The translations under genes and the position numbers were made by a program. From the NCBI GenBank assembly GCA_964642545.1, contig CAZXQU010000010.1:1-57054 (forward strand): a stretch of 57,054 bases of DNA, read 5' to 3'. Positions 9,372 through 17,737 of the stretch are shown here, piece by piece; the stretch's first letter is position 1; each line of letters starts with the position of its first letter. The notes under the pieces were generated by a model, which saw nothing but the letters and a program-made list of their open reading frames with translations, had not been told where the DNA came from and did no database searches. The DNA comes from QYOJ01 sp964642545. GTDB lineage: Bacteria > Bacteroidota > Bacteroidia > Bacteroidales > FEN-979.

Positions 9372-10409
9372 ATGCGAAAGCTCCGACGAGGCTGCCTGAC
9401 CATCGGGCTCTTACTTTTCTGCGGGTTTCAGCTCATTTACGGATCTTCTCAATCAGAATTGGATTATTTTCCAACAGAGACAGATACGACCTATATTGAA
9501 AGCTTCAAACACCTATTGACTACCCGTTATTACCTCCTTGCACAGAACACTAGTCTCGTAATTTTTCCAGACCTTTCTGCAACAATGGAATACAAACCAA
9601 ATGAAACAGGACGGTTTGGCATTGCAGCTTTTTATAGTTGGTTCGGCCTTGGCCTCTCATTTGGGACGAAACTTTTCAGGAAAAACTCTGATGTCTATGG
9701 AACAACAAAATCATATGATTTCCGTGTAAATGCCTATGGAAAATTCATGGCCATAGAGGGTTATCTTCAATACTACCAAGGGTTTTACATGAATTATAAA
9801 TCCAGTGCCTACAAGGAGACTTTCATTATTCCAGGAATGGATATGGTCGCTTTTGGAATCGATGGAACATATATCTACAATTATGGAAAGTTTTCAATCC
9901 GAGCCTCATATACCCAAAACGAACGTCAGAAGAAAAGCGCTGGCAGCCTGATCGTGAAACCAACATTTCGTTATTACTGGGTGAATAGTGATACCGGAAT
10001 TATTCCCGAAAAAATCCTGGATATATATTCCCTTAAACAGGAGAATATTCTCTCGGGCAATTTCTATACGCTTGGGCTGGGACCAGGATATATCTACACG
10101 TTTGTATTTGGGAAGGATTTCTACATTACTGCCTGTGGACAGATGGATATGAACTGGAGCTCATATAACTACTCCACAACTGAAGATTCGTACCAAAAAA
10201 CAGGGTTTTCATTTCCTTTTTCGATAAGGGCTGCTGTGGGATATAATTCGGATGTGTGGTTCATCGGGGGTAGTTTCCTTTCAACAATTTACTATTTTCA
10301 ACCCGGACAAAGGGTTCAGGATGATTTCCATTATCATCTGACGCAAATACGTTTCTGGGTAGGGACCCGTTTCGATGCCTTCAAACGGTGGAACAAAAAA
10401 AAGCAGTAA
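9372..10409 (+). CDS. DUF4421-like outer-membrane protein
   Basis: Secreted protein of 345 aa with a signal peptide (about 1-24, ending IYG before SSQ) and alternating-residue beta strands through to the C-terminus, suggesting a beta barrel. The central stretch (KSYDFRVNAYGKFMAIEGYL, then YYQGFY) is what I associate with DUF4421 proteins of Bacteroidota. No function is known for that family. The ATG follows the previous stop with no space. It occupies the position where atpB is usually found. The family call is from memory and moderately secure. Confidence 0.6.
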   Translation: MRKLRRGCLTIGLLLFCGFQLIYGSSQSELDYFPTETDTTYIESFKHLLTTRYYLLAQNTSLVIFPDLSATMEYKPNETGRFGIAAFYSWFGLGLSFGTKLFRKNSDVYGTTKSYDFRVNAYGKFMAIEGYLQYYQGFYMNYKSSAYKETFIIPGMDMVAFGIDGTYIYNYGKFSIRASYTQNERQKKSAGSLIVKPTFRYYWVNSDTGIIPEKILDIYSLKQENILSGNFYTLGLGPGYIYTFVFGKDFYITACGQMDMNWSSYNYSTTEDSYQKTGFSFPFSIRAAVGYNSDVWFIGGSFLSTIYYFQPGQRVQDDFHYHLTQIRFWVGTRFDAFKRWNKKKQ

Positions 10410-10431
10410 TTTTGTCTTCAACCTAGAAGTC

Positions 10432-10845
10432 ATGGTATATATTACGCGCCGCGAACACTTCAACGCCGCCCATCGGTTGTTCCGACCCGATTTTTCTGAT
10501 GCAGAAAACCTTTCGGTTTTCGGAAAATGCTCCAACCCAAACTGGCATGGGCACAACTACATCCTATATATTACAGTCAAGGGTAATGTGAATCCAGACA
10601 CAGGATTTGTTGTAAATCTGAAAGTGTTGAGTCAATTGATCCAACAGAGGATTATTGATAAACTGGACCATAAAAACATCAACCTCGAAGTGGATTTCAT
10701 GAAAGGTCGACTCGCCTCAACGGAAAATCTTGCGATCGCAATCTGGGAAGAGATCGAATCTGGAATCCATGACATGGGCGGTATCCTGCACTCAGTGAAG
10801 ATTGAGGAAACTGAGAATAATTCAGTTGAGTATTTCGGAACATAA
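10432..10845 (+). CDS. 6-pyruvoyl-tetrahydropterin synthase, eukaryotic/BH4 type
   Basis: Converts 7,8-dihydroneopterin triphosphate to 6-pyruvoyl-tetrahydropterin, the second step towards tetrahydrobiopterin-like cofactors. Zinc ligands are H14, H39 and H41. The catalytic triad is C33 (GKCSNPNWHGHNY), D79-H80 (LDHKN) and E126 (EETENN). The Cys-Asn-Pro-Asn-X-His-Gly-His spacing and the STEN segment match animal PTPS more closely than QueD, whose motif is CxxxHGH. The start at ATG 10432 is chosen over an upstream frame because VYITRREHFNAAH begins like other PTPS proteins. It is followed 15 bases later by folE, which makes its substrate. A separate QueD is at 25104-25544, so this copy need not serve queuosine. 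Confidence 0.88.
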   Translation: MVYITRREHFNAAHRLFRPDFSDAENLSVFGKCSNPNWHGHNYILYITVKGNVNPDTGFVVNLKVLSQLIQQRIIDKLDHKNINLEVDFMKGRLASTENLAIAIWEEIESGIHDMGGILHSVKIEETENNSVEYFGT

Positions 10846-10860
10846 CATAAAAAACATAGA

Positions 10861-11472
10861 ATGAAGGAAGAGAAATTAAGTTATGAAAAAACGGAAGATT
10901 TTGATCCTGAACGGATTGAAAAATTAAGTTACCATTATAAAGAGATCCTCAAATTATTGGGAGAGAATCCCGATCGTGAAGGCCTTCTCAAGACTCCCCT
11001 AAGAGTGGCCAAATCAATGCTCTTTCTCAACCAGGGATATACCCTCGATCCCGAAGAGATTCTCTCATCCGCCAAATTCAGGGAAAATTATCGGGAAATG
11101 GTCATTGTAAAGGATATTGAAATCTATTCACTTTGTGAGCATCACATGATCCCTTTCATTGGCAAAGCGCATGTGGCTTACATCCCTGATAAATTCATCA
11201 CAGGTCTCAGTAAAATAGCCAGGGTGGTTGAAATCTATTCGAGACGGTTACAGGTTCAGGAACGGCTTACTACCCAGATCAAGGATGCAATAAACAAGAC
11301 ATTACATCCGCTTGGTGTTGCTGTGGTCATCGAGGCACAACATTTGTGTATGTCGATGCGTGGCATCCAGAAGCAAAACTCCGTGACAACAACCTCCGAT
11401 TTTGTTGGAGCCTTTGAACGGGATAAAACACGGCAGGAGTTTTTGCATCTGATAAGCACGAGGTTACATTAG
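10861..11472 (+). CDS. folE: GTP cyclohydrolase I
   Basis: Opens GTP to 7,8-dihydroneopterin triphosphate, the entry point to folate, biopterin and queuosine synthesis. Zinc ligands are C92 and H95 (SLCEHH) and C163 (HLCMSMRG). Other signature segments are NPDREGLLKTPLRVAKS, PDKFITGLSKIARVVEIYSR and the C-terminal TTTSDFVGAF. The length of 203 aa is normal for the IA type. It lies directly behind the BH4-type PTPS, forming a two-gene pterin module and suggesting that part of its product goes to a biopterin-like compound. No sepiapterin reductase is in the window. Confidence 0.96.
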   Translation: MKEEKLSYEKTEDFDPERIEKLSYHYKEILKLLGENPDREGLLKTPLRVAKSMLFLNQGYTLDPEEILSSAKFRENYREMVIVKDIEIYSLCEHHMIPFIGKAHVAYIPDKFITGLSKIARVVEIYSRRLQVQERLTTQIKDAINKTLHPLGVAVVIEAQHLCMSMRGIQKQNSVTTTSDFVGAFERDKTRQEFLHLISTRLH

Positions 11473-11492
11473 AAACATATACCCAAATCACA

Positions 11493-12227
11493 ATGATTAG
11501 ACAGAATAATCAAGGATTTTTTTCAGCCGGCGAGAAAATGCAGGTTGAGACCGGTTCAATTGCAAAGACTTTCATGGCCAGTGTTTTCCTCTGGATGACT
11601 CTGGCAATGATCATCACCGCCATAACAGCCTATTGGTTTGCATCGGATCAGGCGCTGATCGGTTCACTTGTAAATTTCGAGACCGGAAGTATGTCGCCAC
11701 TGGGATGGTTTGTCATGCTGGCTCCACTGGGATTTGTTTTACTGATGTCGTTTGGGTATCAAAAACTATCACCTGCCATAATGACACTCCTTTTCATTGC
11801 ATTTGCAGTACTCATTGGGATGAGCCTCAGCTTTATTCTAATCGTATACACAGCTTCATCAGTATATCAAACATTCGCTATTACGGCCGGAATGTTTGGT
11901 ATTATGGCGGTTACAGGCTATACGACAAAAACTGATTTGACAAAGTTCGGATCCATCATGTTTATGGGCTTGATCGGGATCGTCATTGCCATGGTAGTCA
12001 ATTTCTTCCTGAAATCAAGCGCAATGGAGTACCTCATCAGTGTGATTGGCGTTCTTGTTTTCACCGGGCTTACAGCGTATGATGTGCAGAAATTGAAACG
12101 AATAGGAAGCCAGACAATGGATGCCGGAAATACGAGGAAGATGGCCATTATGGGAGCACTCACCCTCTATCTTGATTTCATCAACCTTTTCCTGTTTTTG
12201 CTTAGGTTGTTGGGGGACCGGAGATAA
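11493..12227 (+). CDS. Bax inhibitor-1/YccA family membrane protein
   Basis: Seven-helix inner-membrane protein of the BI-1 (TMBIM) superfamily. Members act as pH-sensitive ion leaks or interact with FtsH, and the bacterial role is not settled. Hydrophobic helices start after a 25-residue amphipathic N-terminus. Family segments include GSIAKTFMASVFLWM, SPLGWFVMLAPLGFV and the C-terminal TAYDVQKLKRIG, followed by LTLYLDFINLFLFLLRLLG. A conserved Asp lies in the last segment. The length of 244 aa is typical. It sits between folE and fabD on the same strand with about 20-base gaps, so it may share their transcript. Confidence 0.92.
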   Translation: MIRQNNQGFFSAGEKMQVETGSIAKTFMASVFLWMTLAMIITAITAYWFASDQALIGSLVNFETGSMSPLGWFVMLAPLGFVLLMSFGYQKLSPAIMTLLFIAFAVLIGMSLSFILIVYTASSVYQTFAITAGMFGIMAVTGYTTKTDLTKFGSIMFMGLIGIVIAMVVNFFLKSSAMEYLISVIGVLVFTGLTAYDVQKLKRIGSQTMDAGNTRKMAIMGALTLYLDFINLFLFLLRLLGDRR

Positions 12228-12251
12228 TCTCAAATTACGAATTAAAGGATT

Positions 12252-13133
12252 ATGAAAGCATATATATTTCCCGGACAGGGAGCGCAGTTTGTTGGAATGG
12301 GGAAAGATCTGTATGAGAACTCTCCCGTTGCCAAAGCCATGTTTGAGCAGGCAAATGAGATTCTGGAATTCAGGATTACCGACCTGATGTTTCATGGTAC
12401 TGATGAGGACCTGCGTCAGACAAACGTAACCCAGCCAGCAATTTTTCTCCATTCAGTGATTTTGGCTGCAACCCTGGGTGATAATTTTAAACCCGATATG
12501 GTTGCCGGACATTCGTTGGGTGAATTCTCTGCCCTTGTCGCCAACAAAGCACTAACCTTTGAAGATGGTTTACGACTTGTTGCCGCACGTGCACAGGCGA
12601 TGCAGAAGGCCTGTGAAAGAGAGCCTTCCACTATGGCTGCCATCATCGGGTTGGATGATGAAAAGGTTAGAGAGATCTGTGCCTCTATTGATGAGGTGGT
12701 GGTCCCAGCTAACTACAATAGTCCCGGGCAATTGGTGATATCAGGAAGTTTGAAAGGGATAGACATTGCGTGCGAACAGATTAAAGCTGCAGGTGCCCGG
12801 AGAGCACTTCCACTGAAAGTTGGCGGAGCTTTTCATTCACCACTCATGGAACCTGCCCGGGTTGAACTCTCGCTGGCTATTCACAACACCTGGTTCAACT
12901 CTCCGATCTGTCCGGTATATCAGAATGCCACAGCACAACGGGTTGTCGATCCACAGGTAATAAAGGAGAACTTAGTTGCCCAATTAACTGCCCCTGTACT
13001 TTGGACCCAGTTGGTTCAGCAAATGATTGCCGATGGCGCCAGAACCTTCATCGAGCTCGGACCCGGAAGCGTGCTACAGGGATTAATTGCAAAGATCGGG
13101 AAAGATGATAATGTGACTGTAGCAGGGGCCTAA
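12252..13133 (+). CDS. fabD: Malonyl-CoA:ACP transacylase
   Basis: Transfers malonyl from CoA to acyl-carrier protein to start type II fatty-acid elongation. The nucleophile is S88 in GHSLGEFSAL. The oxyanion/substrate residues are GQGAQ at 9-13. The catalytic His is in GGAFHSPLM near 197, and the C-terminal GPGSVLQGLIAKI is typical. The length of 293 aa is normal. No other fab genes adjoin, which is common in Bacteroidota. The stop is 53 bases from the convergent rfbB stop, and the gap is filled by a heptamer array. Confidence 0.96.
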   Translation: MKAYIFPGQGAQFVGMGKDLYENSPVAKAMFEQANEILEFRITDLMFHGTDEDLRQTNVTQPAIFLHSVILAATLGDNFKPDMVAGHSLGEFSALVANKALTFEDGLRLVAARAQAMQKACEREPSTMAAIIGLDDEKVREICASIDEVVVPANYNSPGQLVISGSLKGIDIACEQIKAAGARRALPLKVGGAFHSPLMEPARVELSLAIHNTWFNSPICPVYQNATAQRVVDPQVIKENLVAQLTAPVLWTQLVQQMIADGARTFIELGPGSVLQGLIAKIGKDDNVTVAGA

Positions 13134-13136
13134 GGG

Positions 13137-13180
13137 ATTGCACACCATTGCATATCATTGCCAACTGCCAACTGCCAACT
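13137..13180. repeat. Heptamer array between fabD and rfbB
   Basis: Three exact TGCCAAC units occupy 13159-13179, preceded by looser CATTGC repeats. The same unit (as AACTGCC) recurs at 25040-25060. The array fills nearly the whole gap between two convergent genes. Confidence 0.7.
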
Positions 13181-13185
13181 TAAGA

Positions 13186-14241
13186 CTATCTCTTCAGGTA
13201 CTGCTCGTCGTAGTATTTCTGATACCCACCGGATGTAACATTATCCATCCACTCAGAATTTGCAAGGTACCAGTCAACGGTCTTTTCAAGCCCATCTTCA
13301 AACTTCAGCGAGGGCTTCCATCCAAGTTCTTCCTGAATCTTTGAGGAGTCAATGGCATACCGAAGGTCGTGACCTGCACGGTCTTTAACAAAAGTTATCA
13401 GCTTTTCAGAAGCCCCTTGTTCGCGATCCAGTTTTTTATCCATGATCCTGCATAAAAGCCTGATCAGATCAATGTTCTTCCATTCGTTATTGCCGCCTAT
13501 ATTGTATGTCTCTCCTGTAATCCCCCAATGGTAAATCAGGTCAATGGCACTGGCATGATCTTCCACATAGAGCCAATCCCGTATGTTTTCTCCTTTTCCG
13601 TAGACAGGAATTGGGTTATTATGTTTGATATTGTTGATTGAAAGGGGAATCAGCTTTTCAGGAAACTGGAATGATCCATAATTGTTGGAACAGTTGGAGA
13701 GCACGACAGGAAGTCTGAATGTGTGAAAGTAGGCACGTACCAGGTGATCCGAACTGGCTTTGGAAGCAGAATAAGGGCTTCTCGGGTCATATGGAGTTGC
13801 CTCCTTAAAGAATCCTGTTTCGCCCAACGATCCATACACCTCATCAGTGGAGATATGATAAAACCGGTTATCGTTCTCAGGGTTGTCTTTCCAGGCATCC
13901 CGCGCAGCGTTCAACAGGTTGACTGTTCCGACAATATTGGTATAAACAAATTCCATCGGGCTGCTGATCGACCGGTCAACATGCGATTCGGCTGCCAGGT
14001 GAATTACCCCATCCGGACGATAAGCCTTGAAGATCTCCATGATGGTCAAACCTTCAACGATATCTGCTTTCACAAACTCGTAATTGGGCATATCTTCGAT
14101 GTCACGAAGATTCTCCAGGTTACCTGCATAAGTAAGGTTATCCAGGTTGATGATCCGGTATTTCGGATACTTGCTCACAAAGAGCCTAACAACATGGGAT
14201 CCGATGAAGCCAGCTCCACCGGTAATTAATATTGTTTTCAT
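13186..14241 (-). CDS. rfbB: dTDP-glucose 4,6-dehydratase
   Basis: Extended short-chain dehydrogenase that converts dTDP-glucose to dTDP-4-keto-6-deoxyglucose. The NAD loop is GGAGFIGSH (8-16). The catalytic pair Y157/K161 is in YSASK, and the dehydratase-specific Thr-Asp-Glu is at 132-134 (STDEVYG). The length of 351 aa is normal. RfbA, C and D partners are not in the window, so the final deoxysugar is unknown. It is the last gene of the nucleotide-sugar operon, separated from galE by an 80-base gap full of heptamer repeats. Confidence 0.94.
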   Translation of the reverse strand: MKTILITGGAGFIGSHVVRLFVSKYPKYRIINLDNLTYAGNLENLRDIEDMPNYEFVKADIVEGLTIMEIFKAYRPDGVIHLAAESHVDRSISSPMEFVYTNIVGTVNLLNAARDAWKDNPENDNRFYHISTDEVYGSLGETGFFKEATPYDPRSPYSASKASSDHLVRAYFHTFRLPVVLSNCSNNYGSFQFPEKLIPLSINNIKHNNPIPVYGKGENIRDWLYVEDHASAIDLIYHWGITGETYNIGGNNEWKNIDLIRLLCRIMDKKLDREQGASEKLITFVKDRAGHDLRYAIDSSKIQEELGWKPSLKFEDGLEKTVDWYLANSEWMDNVTSGGYQKYYDEQYLKR

Positions 14242-14270
14242 AGTTAAGTTAAAACAGGTTTATAAATCAA

Positions 14271-14305
14271 GATAACCGATACGGGATACGAGATCCGCGA
14301 AAAGG
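14271..14305. repeat. Heptamer array in the galE-rfbB gap
   Basis: Five consecutive 7-base units, each beginning GA and mostly GATACGG-like. Positions 14278-14302 pair with 14327-14351 at 21 of 25 positions as an inverted repeat with a 24-base loop. Confidence 0.65.
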
Positions 14306-14321
14306 GTTTCGTTTCCATATA

Positions 14322-15365
14322 TCATATTTCGCGTATCGTGTATCGCGTATCGCGCTTCGCGAGCGCTTCCTCCCACCTCCATGCCGAGAAGGTCATCTCA
14401 TCCAGCGTCTTCTCAGCCTTCCAGCCTAACTCATTATTTGCGTAAGTCGTATCGGCCCAAACCTGTTCGATGTCACCGGACCTGCGATCCATGATGGAAT
14501 ATTGCAATTTAACACCCGTTGATTTTTCAAACGATTTGATTACTTCCATCACTGAAAACCCATTACCTGTTCCCAGGTTGAAGATTTCAACTTTTTTCTT
14601 GCTTCGGTTCTCAATCATCCGTTCAATCGCAATCACATGAGCTTTTGCCAGGTCAACCACATGGATGTAGTCCCTAATGGCAGTACCGTCAGGAGTGGGA
14701 TAATCGTCGCCCCAAACCCGAAGAAATTCCCGGATGCCTATTGCCGTTTGTGTAATGTATGGCATCAGGCAATTAGGGACACCAATTGGAAGTTCGCCGA
14801 TAAGGGCTGACTCATGTGCACCAATCGGATTAAAGTAACGTAAGAGAATGGCCTGAAGATCATTGACATCTGTAGTAAACTGGATGATCTCTTCCGACAT
14901 CTGCTTGGTATTGCCGTAGGGTGACCATGCTTTTTGTATCGGAGAGTTTTCACTCACAGGAAGCGTATCAGGTTGACCGTAAACCGTGCAGGATGAAGAG
15001 AACACAATGTTTCTGATTCGGTTATCGATCATTCCTTGTAGGATATTCATCAGCGAAACAAGGTTATTCCGGTAATACATCAAGGGCTTCTCAACCGACT
15101 CTCCTACCGCCTTGAAAGCAGCAAAGTGAATGATCGCTTCTATGTCGCTGTTTGCAGCAAAAAACTCAGCAGTTCTTTTCTGATCGGTCAGGTCAAACTG
15201 TTCAAAACCAGGACGCTTCCCAGTGATTTTTGCAATGTTGTCGAGCACCTCAATGGAGGAGTTTGACAGGTTGTCGACAATGACTACCTCAAAGCCCTTT
15301 TGCTGAAGCTCTACCACCGTATGCGATCCGATGTACCCTGTACCCCCCGTTACCAATATCTTCAT
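14322..15365 (-). CDS. galE: UDP-glucose 4-epimerase
   Basis: NAD-dependent interconversion of UDP-glucose and UDP-galactose, often also the N-acetyl forms. The dinucleotide loop is GGTGYIGSH (7-15). The catalytic Ser/Tyr/Lys are in SSSCTVYG (123-130) and Y150-x3-K154 (YGNTK). The length of 347 aa is slightly long: homologues normally stop soon after the AWRWEEAL segment, whereas this protein ends with an extra KRDTRYTIREI tail encoded by a heptamer array. It is in the nucleotide-sugar operon downstream of the UDP-sugar dehydrogenase. Substrate range cannot be read from sequence. Confidence 0.94.
   Translation of the reverse strand: MKILVTGGTGYIGSHTVVELQQKGFEVVIVDNLSNSSIEVLDNIAKITGKRPGFEQFDLTDQKRTAEFFAANSDIEAIIHFAAFKAVGESVEKPLMYYRNNLVSLMNILQGMIDNRIRNIVFSSSCTVYGQPDTLPVSENSPIQKAWSPYGNTKQMSEEIIQFTTDVNDLQAILLRYFNPIGAHESALIGELPIGVPNCLMPYITQTAIGIREFLRVWGDDYPTPDGTAIRDYIHVVDLAKAHVIAIERMIENRSKKKVEIFNLGTGNGFSVMEVIKSFEKSTGVKLQYSIMDRRSGDIEQVWADTTYANNELGWKAEKTLDEMTFSAWRWEEALAKRDTRYTIREI
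14327..14361. repeat. Heptamer array encoding the GalE tail
   Basis: Five in-register units of TATCGCG type cover the last codons of galE. It is the inverted partner of the array at 14271-14305. Confidence 0.75.
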
Positions 15366-15379
15366 GACAGTAAATTTTA

Positions 15380-15407
15380 ATTCGTCATTCGTAATTCGTC
15401 ATTCGTA
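15380..15407. repeat. Heptamer array between the UDP-sugar dehydrogenase and galE
   Basis: Four perfect units alternate ATTCGTC and ATTCGTA. The unit recurs inside the nifS part of the gene at 43137-43164. Confidence 0.8.
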
Positions 15408-15413
15408 ATAGAA

Positions 15414-16709
15414 TTACAGGCTCCAATATACTAAATCTTTCACCCGATTCCTATAAATTCCTTTCACATCAACCAGAATACCATGATCATTTGTAACACT
15501 TTTGAAGTATTCTTCCTTCAACTCAAGGTAAGGCTGATGACTTACTGCAACAATAACCACATCGTAGTCGTTGCGTATTGTTTCAGCCAACCCATAACCA
15601 TATTCCGCTACCAGCTCCTTGCTATTTGCAAACGGGTCTGTCACGTCGACATCCACGCCATACTGTTTCAATTCACTTACCAGGTCGGCAACCCGGCTGT
15701 TCCTTACGTCACTTACATTCTCCTTAAAAGTTGTCCCCATAACCAGTACCCGGGCATGCAGAACATTTTTTCCGGCAGCAATCAGTTTTTTAACAGTTTG
15801 CTTGGCAATGTAGAAGCCCATTGAATCATTGATGTATCGTCCGGCATTGATCACACGAGCATGGTAGCGAAACTCCTCTGCCTTGTAGGTGAGGTAATAT
15901 GGATCTATCCCGATGCAATGTCCACCAACCAGGCCAGGATAAAACTTCAGAAAATTCCATTTTGTGCCGGCAGCTTCAAGCACGTCATAAATGTTTACAT
16001 TCATCCTGTTGAAGATTACCGACAACTCATTCATGAATGCGATATTGATATCCCGCTGAGCGTTCTCAATGATCTTTGCCGCTTCTGCAACCTTTATGGT
16101 AGGGGCTCTATGAACGCCTGCCTCAACTACCAGCTCATATGTTCGCGCCACGACATCCAGCGCCTCTTCGTCACATCCCGAAACGATCTTTACAACAGTG
16201 GTCAAGGTGTTGACCTTGTCGCCCGGATTGATTCGCTCGGGAGAGTAACCCACTTTGAAGTCTTTCCCCATCTTTAATCCGGAAAGCCTCTCCAGTATCG
16301 GAACGCAATCCTCTTCCGTAGCACCTGGATAAACCGTTGATTCATAAACAACATAGTCACCTGGCTTCAGGATCTTCCCCACTGTCTCGCTGGCCTTGAT
16401 CAGAGGTGTAAGATCGGGCAGGTTATGGCTGTTGATGGGCGTAGGAACGGCGACCACATGAAAGGAGCACTCCCTCAAATCCTCCGGGTTGGAGGTAAAA
16501 GTGATAGCACATCCGTCAAAAGACTCCGTTGGAAGCTCTTCGCTCGGATCTTTGTGCTGACGCATCATCTCCACACGATCCTCCTTGATATCGAATCCAA
16601 CAACCTGTATTTTTCGGGCAAACTCAAGTGCAATAGGCAAACCTACATATCCAAGACCGATAACAGATAGTTTCGTCTCTTTCTTCAACAGTCTTTTATA
16701 GAGATCCAT
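15414..16709 (-). CDS. UDP-N-acetylhexosamine 6-dehydrogenase (TviB/WbpO/WbpA class)
   Basis: Oxidises C6 of a UDP-N-acetylhexosamine to the uronic acid with NAD. The N-terminal Rossmann loop is GLGYVGLP, the catalytic Cys265 is in GGHCIGIDPYYL, and the C-terminal UDP-binding domain follows. The stretch KVGYSPERINPGDK is typical of the TviB/WbpO branch. The ATG at 16709 is preferred over a TTG two codons upstream. In context (wbpB, wbpD and wbpE upstream) it should supply UDP-GlcNAc-uronate, the role WbpA plays in Pseudomonas. It could instead act on UDP-GalNAc. The length of 431 aa is normal. Confidence 0.9.
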   Translation of the reverse strand: MDLYKRLLKKETKLSVIGLGYVGLPIALEFARKIQVVGFDIKEDRVEMMRQHKDPSEELPTESFDGCAITFTSNPEDLRECSFHVVAVPTPINSHNLPDLTPLIKASETVGKILKPGDYVVYESTVYPGATEEDCVPILERLSGLKMGKDFKVGYSPERINPGDKVNTLTTVVKIVSGCDEEALDVVARTYELVVEAGVHRAPTIKVAEAAKIIENAQRDINIAFMNELSVIFNRMNVNIYDVLEAAGTKWNFLKFYPGLVGGHCIGIDPYYLTYKAEEFRYHARVINAGRYINDSMGFYIAKQTVKKLIAAGKNVLHARVLVMGTTFKENVSDVRNSRVADLVSELKQYGVDVDVTDPFANSKELVAEYGYGLAETIRNDYDVVIVAVSHQPYLELKEEYFKSVTNDHGILVDVKGIYRNRVKDLVYWSL

Positions 16710-16746
16710 ATTCAATTCTGATTAGTGCTTTTTATTAGGAGAATAC

Positions 16747-17736
16747 TTAAATAGAAATTTCTTTCAGGGCAGGGTGATAATTCCCTTTTAGTCCTATCGG
16801 ATTGGAGTTTCGTATATTGTATACGATATTGATACTGGACCTGGCATCCTTCAATCCATAGCCTTTTCCTGCTAATATATTCTGATAGCTTATGGTATGC
16901 AAGTCCGTGAATCCATCGCTGAACTCGAATTTCTCCCCATCGATCGAAAGTGAGCGGTGAGTGCTTTTTCCGTTCTTTTTTGAATTGACAGGCAAATCTT
17001 CTGAATTCAGGCTGAGGAACCACCTCACCCGTGCCCGGTTAAGTTCAAGTAGTCCAGATGCCCTGCTTTCTGTAAGCAAATGGACGTGGTTTTCCTTCAC
17101 ATCACCAAAGATCCACGAGAGCATATCAAAAAAATGCACACCAATGTTGGTTCCAATGCCCCCCGACTTCTCGATGTTGCCTTTCCATGAACGATGGTAC
17201 CACTTTCCCCGGGAGGTGATATAGGTCAGGTCTACATCGTGAATTCGGTTTTTCGGCCCCTTCTCAATTTTCTCTTTCAACGCCAGAATTGCCGGATGGT
17301 GTCTGAGTTGAAGGATAGTAAAAACCTTCTTCCCCGACTCTTTCTCGAGGGTCTTTAATGCATCCACATTCCATGGGTTCAGTACGATCGGCTTTTCACA
17401 GATTGCATGTGCTTCGTTTCTCAGAGCAAGGCGGATATGGGCATCATGCATATAGTTCGGGGAGCATATACTGACGTAATCCACCTTCCTGTCGGCCAAT
17501 CTGCTCTTTGCATGTGCCAGTCTTCTGAGTTTGTCGAGATGGCGGTCGAACCGCTCAGGTTCAATAAAAAAGTCGGCATTGGGAAAAAAGCTGTCCATGA
17601 TTCCAACTCCATCATAGGGGTCCAGAGCTGCCAGAAGGTTGTTTCCTGTCTCCTTGATCGCCTTCATGTGACGCGGGGCAATATACCCGGCAGCCCCAAT
17701 CAGGGCGAAGTTCAGCGATTTTTTATTAGGTGTCAT
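16747..17736 (-). CDS. wbpB: UDP-GlcNAc-uronate 3-dehydrogenase (WbpB/WlbA)
   Basis: Gfo/Idh/MocA oxidoreductase that oxidises C3 of UDP-GlcNAcA to the 3-keto sugar. The N-terminus has the subfamily signature ALIGAAGYIAPRHMKAI, with LAALDPYDGVGIMDS after it. The dinucleotide-site EKPIVLNPWN is followed by the sheet domain with GGIGTNIGVHFFD. A TTG three codons upstream would overlap the preceding gene, whereas ATG at 17736 starts one base beyond the wbpD stop. The length of 329 aa is normal. It works as a pair with the aminotransferase encoded two genes upstream. Confidence 0.9.
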   Translation of the reverse strand: MTPNKKSLNFALIGAAGYIAPRHMKAIKETGNNLLAALDPYDGVGIMDSFFPNADFFIEPERFDRHLDKLRRLAHAKSRLADRKVDYVSICSPNYMHDAHIRLALRNEAHAICEKPIVLNPWNVDALKTLEKESGKKVFTILQLRHHPAILALKEKIEKGPKNRIHDVDLTYITSRGKWYHRSWKGNIEKSGGIGTNIGVHFFDMLSWIFGDVKENHVHLLTESRASGLLELNRARVRWFLSLNSEDLPVNSKKNGKSTHRSLSIDGEKFEFSDGFTDLHTISYQNILAGKGYGLKDARSSINIVYNIRNSNPIGLKGNYHPALKEISI

Positions 17737-17737
17737 G

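Noticed and set aside
12235..12248. AATTACG/AATTAAA pair before fabD as another heptamer array
   Set aside because: Only two loosely matching units, which is expected by chance in AT-rich spacer.
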